A stretch of 12,098 nucleotides of DNA from Victivallales bacterium (lineage in GTDB: Bacteria; Verrucomicrobiota; Lentisphaeria; Oligosphaerales; Lenti-02), in contig JABGQJ010000181.1 in the NCBI GenBank assembly GCA_018648945.1, forward strand, positions 1-12,098, given 5' to 3'. Both the position numbers and the translations under genes were made by a program. The notes below the pieces were generated by a model. It was given only the letters and a program-made list of their open reading frames with translations. It did not search any database and was not told where the DNA came from. Shown here piece by piece: positions 1 through 5,657 of this stretch (the stretch's first letter is position 1; every line of letters begins with the position of its first letter).

Positions 1-1666
1 TGCCTTGCTCGAGTTGCAGGTACTTACCGCCCCAGATGTTCCTTTCCATGTCATAGCAACCGCGCAAACCCCATGCCTTGCCCTCATAGCCAGCGGGCGG
101 AACGGAACCGCCGAGCCTCTCCATCTTCTGCAACGCGGCGGTCACGTGGCGCGGGTAATACTGGAGGAGCATGGCAAGGGAGTGGGGGCTGACGTTCCAC
201 TCCGGGATACTGCCGCCGGCCGTGTAGTCGCGCCCGACGATGTAGCAGTTCGACCAGCCCCAGAGAGGGAAGCCGCGGCGGAGAGAGAACTGGTACTGGA
301 ACCAGCCCAGGTTGCCGACGGTTGTTCCCACCGCCTCCGTATCGTGCTCGGGCAGGAAGAGGCCCGTGATCCCGGCGATGTAGGTGCCGCCGAAGCCGAA
401 TCCGGGTTGCAGGACAGTCCCCTGGTTGGACTCCATCGGGCCGCGAATCATGCCGTCCCAGACCGTCGGAGGGACGGCTCCGGCGCCGACCATCATCGTG
501 ACGGCACAGCGGGCATCGCTCGCCAGCCAGAGGCCCGTGAAGGCGGCCCTCTCGGCCGCCAGGTCGTAGCCCGCAACGACTCTATCGGTAGCTTTGTCGT
601 AGAGCCGATCCCATTCGATGGAATCCAGATACGCCCCGATGCGTTCGGCGTACTGCGGCCAGACCTGGCGGGCGACAATGAGCCCGGCCGGATAGATGTT
701 GTAGTCCGAGATGATCATCACGCCATCGGTTGGGATGGAGCTCAGGTCGGCGGGGAAGAAGTTGGGAAAGAAACCATGCTTCTGATGGACACGTTCCATC
801 GAACCAAAGACCTTCTCGAAGCGCTGGGTGGCGGCTTTGTCCGACAGTAGGCCCAGGCGGTTCGCGACAGCCAGGCTGGCGATGTAGAGACCGACGGGCG
901 TGCTGTTCGTGTTGCCGCCGTTGTACTGGAAATCGGTGGGGATTCCCGTGTCCGGGTCGCAGGCGTGATCGATGAATGCGAAGGTGTCGCGCATCAAGCG
1001 GTCCAGGTACGCCAGTTGGCTCTTCTCTAACACGTCTTTGCCTCCAGTATAGGGTTTTCTCGATGACGTTTCTGCCGACGGAACCGCCCAGATATCGTCG
1101 ATGATGAGAGTGGTCGGCTTGCCACTCGTGGCCTCGATGGTGAACGCGATCCCGGCGGTCTGGACGAGATTGGGAAGCCCATCCCCGGTCCTGGCGCCAT
1201 CGAAGGGATCGCGAGTGAGACCACGGAGCGAGACGGAGACGCGCTGCCAGCCGGTGAAGTCGATGGGCGCCCGTTTTGCCTTCCACCGCTCGCCGTCCCT
1301 GTCGATGAGCTGCAGCCCGAGGTTGTGCCCCGCTCCGTCGCCGTGGACCCAGCAGGAGAGACTTGTGCTCTGCGTGAGGTTCTTGGGCCAGTCCAAGAGG
1401 ACTTCCGCATAGCCCCACGAGTGGGCGGCGTCGGGGAGGAGGCGGAGCTTGAGGGCGGCGACGCCTTCTTTCACTGTGACTGTCTCGCGTTCCGCCGTGT
1501 ACTGCGCGGCACCACTGAGAACCCTCCCGCGCGAGCGGTTCAGGGCGGCGTTGGTCCGGTAGTTGAACCCGGCAATCTGGCGTCCCTCCCGTAGGTCGGC
1601 TGAACTGGCCCCCAGGGCCACGGTGACCACGCAAAGGACAACGCGCAGGGCGAGAGTACGTCTCAT
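1..1666 (-). CDS. Secreted GH144/glucoamylase-like glycoside hydrolase with N-terminal beta-sandwich domain (3' end cut by window edge)
   Basis: An open frame runs on the minus strand from ATG at 1666 to the left edge without a stop (555 codons visible). Residues 1-23 form a signal peptide (MRRT then a hydrophobic stretch, likely cut after ASS/A), so the product is exported. Residues 28-197 look like a carbohydrate-binding-type beta-sandwich ending in LIIDDIWAVP. Residues 213-555 resemble the (alpha/alpha)6 barrel of GH144/glucoamylase-like (Glycoamylase, DUF3131) proteins: DPDTGIPTD (237-245), TNSTPVGLYIASLAVANRLG (253-272), HGFFPNFF (297-304), SDYNIYPAGLIVARQ (320-334), LWGWSNCY (468-475) and KYLQLEQG at the visible end. 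A strong AAGGAA Shine-Dalgarno lies 7 bases before the ATG. Known relatives act on beta-glucans and similar polymers; the substrate here is unknown. The fold call is fairly firm, the exact family less so. The gene is divergent from the oxidoreductase at 1994. Confidence 0.72.
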   Translation of the reverse strand, partial: MRRTLALRVVLCVVTVALGASSADLREGRQIAGFNYRTNAALNRSRGRVLSGAAQYTAERETVTVKEGVAALKLRLLPDAAHSWGYAEVLLDWPKNLTQSTSLSCWVHGDGAGHNLGLQLIDRDGERWKAKRAPIDFTGWQRVSVSLRGLTRDPFDGARTGDGLPNLVQTAGIAFTIEATSGKPTTLIIDDIWAVPSAETSSRKPYTGGKDVLEKSQLAYLDRLMRDTFAFIDHACDPDTGIPTDFQYNGGNTNSTPVGLYIASLAVANRLGLLSDKAATQRFEKVFGSMERVHQKHGFFPNFFPADLSSIPTDGVMIISDYNIYPAGLIVARQVWPQYAERIGAYLDSIEWDRLYDKATDRVVAGYDLAAERAAFTGLWLASDARCAVTMMVGAGAVPPTVWDGMIRGPMESNQGTVLQPGFGFGGTYIAGITGLFLPEHDTEAVGTTVGNLGWFQYQFSLRRGFPLWGWSNCYIVGRDYTAGGSIPEWNVSPHSLAMLLQYYPRHVTAALQKMERLGGSVPPAGYEGKAWGLRGCYDMERNIWGGKYLQLEQG

Positions 1667-1869
1667 GGGTCGTTTCCTTGGTTGGCGTTCGCCGCGACGC
1701 GGTTGCGCCCCCAGATCGGCAGTGTGAGCTTTGGCGGATGAGCCGGGCATATCACGCGGCCCAGAGGTGGGCACGGGGGCAACTGGAACCCAGCGTGCGC
1801 AGGGACTGGCGTTTCGCGGTCCGAGCCGTTACTCTACCGCTGTCCTGGCGGAAGCATACCTGCCGGGTG

Positions 1870-1898
1870 TTGACGACGAGGGCGCGAGCAGGCAGAGT
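1870..1898 (+). promoter_or_regulatory. Weak candidate sigma70-type promoter for the oxidoreductase gene
   Basis: TTGACG (1870-1875) is a good -35 match. It is followed after exactly 17 bases by CAGAGT (1893-1898), a poor -10 match (3 of 6). It lies about 95 bases upstream of the ATG at 1994. The -10 is weak enough that this may be chance in GC-rich DNA. Confidence 0.2.
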
Positions 1899-1944
1899 AT
1901 GTCCGTTCGTCCTTCGCGAGAAGACACTTCACCATTCCTGCGGT

Positions 1945-1973
1945 GGAACTCCGTTCCCCGCACCACACGGAAC
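1945..1973 (+). repeat. Three GGAAC/GTTCC arms that can form alternative hairpins in the oxidoreductase leader
   Basis: GGAAC (1945-1949), GTTCC (1953-1957) and GGAAC (1969-1973) lie in a row. The middle arm can pair with either flanking arm: a 5-bp stem with a 3-base loop, or a 5-bp stem with an 11-base loop. The unit ends 20 bases before the start codon at 1994. The stems are short, so a regulatory role is only a possibility. Confidence 0.3.
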
Positions 1974-1993
1974 CCAAACATCGAGAGGGTATC

Positions 1994-3157
1994 ATGGACC
2001 GGAAACTACGCATGGGCATGGTCGGCGGTGGTCGTGGAGCCTTCATCGGCGGCGTCCACCGAATGGCGGCCGCCCTGGATGGCAAGATCGAGTTGGTGGC
2101 CGGCTGTTTTTCTGCCGACCCCGAGAAGTCCAAACTCTCCGGCGCGGATCTCTTCCTTGATCCCAGCCGGGTCTACGGCACGTATCAGGAGCTGATCGAG
2201 AAGGAAGCCGCGCTGCCCGAAGGCGAGCGGGTGGACTTCGTCTCGGTCGTCACCCGCAACGACACGCACGCGAAGATTGCCACCGCGCTGCTCGAAGGCG
2301 GTTTTCATGTGATCTGCGACAAGCCGGTGGCTTTCAGTCTGGAGCAGGCCCTCGCGCTGCGCGAGATCGTCCGCAAGACCGGCAAGATCTTTGTCCTCAC
2401 CCACAATTACACCGGCTACCCGATGGTCAAGGAGGCCCGCGAGTGGTTCCGGCAGGGCAAACTGGGCGAGATCATGAAGGTTGTGGTGGAATTCCCCCAG
2501 GGCTACGCCATCACCGCCATGTACGACCAAGCCGACGGGGCCATCTCCAACTGGCGCATGGATCCCAGCGTGGCGGGCGTCTCCAACTGCATGGCTGACA
2601 TCGGGACCCACTCGGAAAACCTCGTGCGCTACATCACGGGGCTCGAGATCGACGAGATGTGCGCGGACCTTTTCGCCTATATCCCGGACCGGAAGCTGGA
2701 CGACGACGGCATGTGCCTGATCCGCTACAAGGGCGGCGCCCGCGGCATCATCTATGCCAGCCAGGTCTCCAACGGTGACGAGAACAACCTGACGGTGCGC
2801 ATCTACGGCACGATCTGCAGCCTGGAATGGCACCAGGAAGACCCGAACGAGCTGATCATCAAGCAAGTGGACAAGCCCGTGCAGGTTCTCCGGCGCGGAA
2901 ATGTCTATCTGACCGAGGTCGCTCAGGAATACTCCCGCACCCCCTTCGCCCATCCCGAGGGCTTTATCGAGGCCTTCGCCAACGTCTACGTGGCAGCGGC
3001 CAAGGCGATGGCGGATGTCATCGATGGCAAGCCTGCCGAGGAAGACTACGGCTACCCGACCATCGAGGATGGGGTCATCGGCATGGCCTTCATCGAGACC
3101 TGCGTGGCTAGCTCCAAGTCCGACGAGAAGTGGGTCAAGTTCCCCGACCTTTTCTAG
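1994..3157 (+). CDS. Gfo/Idh/MocA family NAD(P)-dependent oxidoreductase
   Basis: A 387-residue cytosolic enzyme, predicted to oxidise or reduce a sugar, inositol or related polyol with NAD(P). The N-terminal Rossmann fold opens with MVGGGRGAFIGGVHR (9-23), the glycine-rich nucleotide loop of a distinct Gfo/Idh/MocA subgroup. CDKP (108-111) is the family's EKP motif with the conserved lysine K110. DIGTH (202-206) supplies the aspartate and histidine expected near the substrate in the C-terminal beta-sheet domain. THNYTGYPMV (136-145) and HPEGFIEAFAN (320-330) are also typical of this subgroup. I chose ATG 1994 over an in-frame upstream ATG at 1943 because GAGAGG lies just before 1994 and the Rossmann fold begins a few residues later. 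The gene stands alone on its strand, with hairpins after the stop. The substrate cannot be told from sequence; nearby secreted glycosidases fit sugar catabolism. Confidence 0.92.
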   Translation: MDRKLRMGMVGGGRGAFIGGVHRMAAALDGKIELVAGCFSADPEKSKLSGADLFLDPSRVYGTYQELIEKEAALPEGERVDFVSVVTRNDTHAKIATALLEGGFHVICDKPVAFSLEQALALREIVRKTGKIFVLTHNYTGYPMVKEAREWFRQGKLGEIMKVVVEFPQGYAITAMYDQADGAISNWRMDPSVAGVSNCMADIGTHSENLVRYITGLEIDEMCADLFAYIPDRKLDDDGMCLIRYKGGARGIIYASQVSNGDENNLTVRIYGTICSLEWHQEDPNELIIKQVDKPVQVLRRGNVYLTEVAQEYSRTPFAHPEGFIEAFANVYVAAAKAMADVIDGKPAEEDYGYPTIEDGVIGMAFIETCVASSKSDEKWVKFPDLF

Positions 3158-3178
3158 CCTGATCGATTCCCACGGGAT

Positions 3179-3210
3179 CCCCTGCCTGAGCCTGGCGAAC
3201 ATGGCAGGGG
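3179..3210 (+). terminator. Hairpin downstream of the oxidoreductase gene (possible terminator)
   Basis: CCCCTGCC (3179-3186) and GGCAGGGG (3203-3210) form a perfect 8-bp GC-rich stem with a 16-base loop, starting 21 bases after the stop codon. No T-run follows, so it may slow polymerase or protect the mRNA end rather than be a classical intrinsic terminator. Confidence 0.4.
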
Positions 3211-3231
3211 TTCCTGCGGATGGCGAGGAAC
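3210..3231 (+). repeat. Second inverted repeat upstream of the winged-helix/tubulin-like operon
   Basis: GTTCCT (3210-3215) and AGGAAC (3226-3231) are exact reverse complements separated by 10 bases. The repeat abuts the preceding 8-bp hairpin and lies 17 bases before the TTGACA box. It could be a second terminator stem or part of a DNA-binding region for the downstream regulator. Confidence 0.35.
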
Positions 3232-3247
3232 ACGACAACGCGTTTCG

Positions 3248-3275
3248 TTGACAGCCCCTGGCACTGTAGTACAGT
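3248..3275 (+). promoter_or_regulatory. Sigma70-type promoter of the winged-helix/tubulin-like operon
   Basis: A perfect -35 box TTGACA (3248-3253) is followed after 16 bases by TACAGT (3270-3275), matching 4 of 6 of the -10 consensus. Transcription would start near 3282, about 40 bases before the ATG at 3322. This is the best promoter in the window and is directly overlaid by a palindrome. Confidence 0.65.
3263..3275. promoter_or_regulatory. Perfect 13-bp palindrome over the -10 box: likely operator
   Basis: ACTGTA (3263-3268), one G, then TACAGT (3270-3275) is a perfect dyad. Its right arm is the -10 box itself, so a bound dimer would block RNA polymerase. The first downstream gene encodes a small winged-helix protein, so autorepression is the natural reading. 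A tandem AGTAC AGTAC repeat (3268-3277) overlaps the right arm. Only one full site is seen, not an iteron array. Confidence 0.55.
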
Positions 3276-3276
3276 A

Positions 3277-3310
3277 CGGACCCAGTCTTGCTTTGCATTT
3301 TGTCGGTCCG
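3277..3310 (+). repeat. Inverted repeat just downstream of the promoter
   Basis: CGGACC (3277-3282) and GGTCCG (3305-3310) form a 6-bp dyad with a 22-base spacer, ending 2 bases before the AGGAGAG ribosome site. The left arm lies near the predicted start of transcription, so it may act as DNA (a second protein site) rather than as an RNA hairpin. Confidence 0.35.
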
Positions 3311-3321
3311 CCAGGAGAGCC

Positions 3322-3654
3322 ATGAACTCGTTGTTCGAAGAGCAGGTCAGCCACCTCGCCGAGGAACACTTCCTTGTGCTGTACTGGGCTACCCAGAGCG
3401 AGGGCGTGGCGCGGCGCTACAACATCACCAACTGCTTCGACGATCTGAAGTTCTCCGGCATCACCCGCACCAAACAGACGGCCATGGCGACCGTCGCCGC
3501 GTTGGACGCGCTGCGTTTCGTGGAGGTGCGTGACGAAGGCAACCGGAAGAACATCTACATCACCACACATGGCGCCAAGGCCCTCAGGCAACTTGTCCTG
3601 GACCAGGCATTCTCGCCCAAACCCTCGCTTCATCTGAAGGGAATCGCATCATGA
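3322..3654 (+). CDS. Small winged-helix DNA-binding protein, TubR-like, first gene of a tubulin-like operon
   Basis: A 110-residue soluble protein without signal peptide or membrane segment. Residues 9-30 form a helix. Residues 36-64 (with GITRTKQTAMATVAALDAL at 46-64) fit a helix-turn-helix with its recognition helix. RFVEVRDEGNRKNIYITTHG (65-84) is a beta-hairpin wing, followed by a closing helix (ALRQLVLDQAF). This order matches winged-helix regulators of the ArsR/MarR type and also TubR, the centromere-binding adaptor and autorepressor of TubZ partition operons, which is of similar size (about 100 residues). ATG 3322 follows AGGAGAG at 3313-3319; the frame is open further upstream, but those starts would lie in or before the promoter. 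Its stop overlaps the next start by four bases (ATGA), indicating translational coupling. The DNA-binding fold is well supported; the TubR role rests on context. A plain transcriptional regulator is the main alternative. Confidence 0.7.
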   Translation: MNSLFEEQVSHLAEEHFLVLYWATQSEGVARRYNITNCFDDLKFSGITRTKQTAMATVAALDALRFVEVRDEGNRKNIYITTHGAKALRQLVLDQAFSPKPSLHLKGIAS

Positions 3655-4751
3655 CCATCGGCATCGGCGGAGCGGGCAGCAAGATCGCGACGGCCCTCGA
3701 CCCGGACGCGATCATCATCAATGTGTCGGAAACCGAACTGGGCAAGGTTGCCGATGCCGGGCGGCGCATTCTCGCTTCCCTTCACCACGCCGGCGGCCAG
3801 TTCCGCGGCTCGCGCAAGAACCCGGAGATCGGGCGCGATGCGTTCCAGTCCCTGCGGCGCGAACTGCTCCAGATGGCGCAGGGCGACTTGCTTTTCACCT
3901 CCACGGGCGGCGGTACCGGCAATGGTCTGACCTCGGCCCTGATCGAGGAACTGACCAACCTGGACGAGGATTTGGCCCCGCCGGAGAAGACCCAGTTCGC
4001 TCTCGTGCTCCCCTTTGCCAAGCTTGAGCCGGCCGAGTTCACCCGCAACACGATCAACATCCTCGGCGGCCCGGTTTCCCGAGCCATCGACAGCGGCTGC
4101 ACCGGGAACATCTATCTCTTCTCCAACCGTCTGAAGTTCCAGTCCCGCCTGCGCGAGGACCGCTTCAACCGCATGATCGCCGATTCCCTGGCTGTGTTCC
4201 TGGCCGTGCCCGACAAGAACGATTCCATGCCTTTGCTGGACGGGCATATTGACCACGAGGACTTCGACCACTTCGTCAGCCGTCCCTTCTTCAACCACTT
4301 CACATACTTCGACTATGACCCCTCGCGGCCCTTTGCCGAGCAGCTGGCCGAGAACGCCAATCCCCTTCTTCTGGCGCCCGAGACCCCGATCGAGGCCCTG
4401 TTCCTCCTGGAAGTCCCCCAAGGTGGCGATCCCACCGCCTTCTACGATATCCTCGAACACTTCGCCAAGAGCGACGTCTCGCCCGTGTACAGCGTGGTCG
4501 AGAACGCGGAACGGGACACGCCCTTCGTCACCGTCTCCTTGCTCTACTCGCGCAAACCGGCCGAACTGCTGGACGATTTCAACCAGATCTCCGACCATCA
4601 CACCCAGGCCAAGGTCCGCAAGTCCCTGGAGCAGCATATCGAGTTGCCGAAGCTGGAAGTGAGCCTCGAAGACCACGCCGCCCGCGCTGCCAAGCAGCGG
4701 GGCACAGGCGAGGATGTCCTAGGCGTGCTCAAGCGCCTCGGCAAGCTCTAG
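3651..4751 (+). CDS. Tubulin/FtsZ-superfamily GTPase, TubZ-like
   Basis: A 366-residue protein with the tubulin/FtsZ GTPase layout. T1 is GIGGAGSK (4-11). A T3-like stretch runs RGSRKNPEIGRDAF (52-65), recalling FtsZ's NPEIG loop. T4 is TSTGGGTGNG (83-92), the tubulin signature. FSNRL (157-161) matches the FtsZ PNDRL region that holds the guanine. A T7-like loop GHIDHEDFD (198-206) keeps acidic residues E203 and D206, needed to trigger GTP hydrolysis across subunits, but has D201 where FtsZ has asparagine. A C-terminal domain follows, then a basic tail (AARAAKQR...LKRLGKL). There is no N-terminal extension and no FtsZ-type C-terminal peptide for FtsA/ZipA, so a main division FtsZ is unlikely. 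The start overlaps the preceding stop (ATGA), with AAGGGA 8 bases upstream inside that gene. Expected role: GTP-dependent filaments moving DNA bound by the upstream protein. Superfamily membership is strong; the TubZ role is inferred. FtsZ paralogue or CetZ-like protein are alternatives. Confidence 0.85.
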   Translation: MTIGIGGAGSKIATALDPDAIIINVSETELGKVADAGRRILASLHHAGGQFRGSRKNPEIGRDAFQSLRRELLQMAQGDLLFTSTGGGTGNGLTSALIEELTNLDEDLAPPEKTQFALVLPFAKLEPAEFTRNTINILGGPVSRAIDSGCTGNIYLFSNRLKFQSRLREDRFNRMIADSLAVFLAVPDKNDSMPLLDGHIDHEDFDHFVSRPFFNHFTYFDYDPSRPFAEQLAENANPLLLAPETPIEALFLLEVPQGGDPTAFYDILEHFAKSDVSPVYSVVENAERDTPFVTVSLLYSRKPAELLDDFNQISDHHTQAKVRKSLEQHIELPKLEVSLEDHAARAAKQRGTGEDVLGVLKRLGKL

Positions 4752-4792
4752 CACTGAACCGCTCGCATGGTCCAGGCGTGCCAAGTCGGTAG

Positions 4793-5644
4793 TCAGGCGT
4801 CTTCTGACCCGCTGGCGGGTGCGTGGTCTTGCCCGCCGATGGCGGCGACCAGTGCCCGGAGCATGGGTGGACCGCAAAACTCGGCGGCGTCGAGGGTGTC
4901 GCTGTGCCGGTGCCGCTTCCCTCGGTAGGTGGCGGCATGTCCCGCGACCATCAGAAGTGCCGTCACCCGGCACCCCAGGTTCGCGGCTAGCACTGCCTCG
5001 GGAACGACCCCGTTTCCGACCGCATCGGCACCGTTCCGGCGCGCAATATCGGCTTCGGCCGGGGTGGGGTACTGCGGGCCAGTATCCGCCTGGTAGACCC
5101 CGAGCCGAGGCGCAATGCAGGTCTCGGCCACGGCGTTGATCAACTCCGCATTCAGTTCCTGGCTGAACGCATCCGCCATGTCCTGGAATGGGCAGGCGGT
5201 AGCGTCCAGGCAACCCGCGAGGGGGGAACAGCCCATGTTGTTCACGTAGTCGGTGACCGCCATCCAGGCACCGACGCGGAGGTCGTCGCGCAGCGAAAGA
5301 CAGGGCTCGACCAGAATCACATCGCGCACCCCGCAGCCGATCGCGGCGGCCACGGGGGCCTGCACTGGCGCCAAGCCGCCGCCTTCGAAGAGGTAACGGT
5401 GCCCACGCAGAACCAGCACCGGCTCACCCTCGGCCGCGAGCACCCCGATGGTGGGTGGCGACCCCAGAAAGGGGCGGTCAGGCTGCCCATCGAGGTCGGT
5501 CAGCGGGATGGACTCGACCACGGGCACCGCTTCCCGCGGGAACACGTGGCCAACCTGCACCAGGATGCGCGGCGTCCTCTCCAGGCCAAGGCGAGCACGG
5601 ATCTCCGCCGTCATTCGGGCGGCGCGGGCGGCGAACTCAGGCAT
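4793..5644 (-). CDS. Purine nucleoside phosphorylase (PNP/MTAP) fold protein with an altered active site
   Basis: A 283-residue cytosolic protein with the trimeric PNP/MTAP layout. GHRYLFEG (81-88) stands for the family's GRxHxYEG. MAVTDYVNNMGCSPLAG (128-144) matches the DHINxxGxNPLxG stretch, FQDMADAFSQEL (153-164) matches the DMSxAYD region, and GPQYPTPAEADIARRNGADAVGNGVVPEAVLAANLGCRV (189-227) aligns with GPxxET.AE...GADAVGMSxVPE. However, the residues that make the enzyme work differ: no GSGLG phosphate loop near residue 31, H82 and Y84 instead of Arg and His, E113 instead of the TNAAGG asparagine, P193 instead of the base-binding Glu, N211 instead of Met, and G235 instead of the base-binding Asn. 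It may bind another ligand or be inactive. I chose ATG 5644, 13 bases after the previous stop, over ATG 5689, which would overlap that gene. It is convergent with the tubulin-like gene, 41 bases away. Confidence 0.72.
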   Translation of the reverse strand: MPEFAARAARMTAEIRARLGLERTPRILVQVGHVFPREAVPVVESIPLTDLDGQPDRPFLGSPPTIGVLAAEGEPVLVLRGHRYLFEGGGLAPVQAPVAAAIGCGVRDVILVEPCLSLRDDLRVGAWMAVTDYVNNMGCSPLAGCLDATACPFQDMADAFSQELNAELINAVAETCIAPRLGVYQADTGPQYPTPAEADIARRNGADAVGNGVVPEAVLAANLGCRVTALLMVAGHAATYRGKRHRHSDTLDAAEFCGPPMLRALVAAIGGQDHAPASGSEDA

Positions 5645-5657
5645 GGCTTCGTTCCGT

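Larger units (their letters stand above)
1667..1993. other. Divergent intergenic region between the GH144-like gene and the oxidoreductase gene
   Basis: This 327-base gap lies between two genes pointing away from each other, so it should hold both promoters. I see no convincing gene in it. It contains the AAGGAA ribosome site of the minus-strand gene, a weak candidate plus-strand promoter at 1870-1898, overlapping inverted repeats at 1945-1973, and a GAGAGG ribosome site (1983-1988) for the oxidoreductase. No array of iterated repeats was found. Confidence 0.6.

Noticed and set aside
5..850. Plus-strand open frame of 281 codons antisense to the GH144-like gene
   Set aside because: It is a high-GC antisense shadow without ribosome site or recognisable motif.
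582..1634. Long minus-strand open frame (350 codons) inside the GH144-like gene
   Set aside because: Its translation is rich in Arg, Pro and Gly with no domain logic, and it lies in another frame of a gene whose own frame reads as a signal peptide plus a known fold.
2006..3298. 430-codon minus-strand frame opposite the oxidoreductase gene
   Set aside because: The opposite strand encodes an intact Gfo/Idh/MocA enzyme with all its motifs; the antisense product has no recognisable domain.
3630..4676. 348-codon minus-strand frame opposite the tubulin-like gene
   Set aside because: It is an antisense shadow; the plus-strand product carries the tubulin/FtsZ motifs in the right order.
4752..4792. 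Possible bidirectional terminator between the convergent tubulin-like and PNP-like genes
   Set aside because: Only 4-bp complementary arms (ACCG/CGGT) are present in the 41-base gap, too weak to call.
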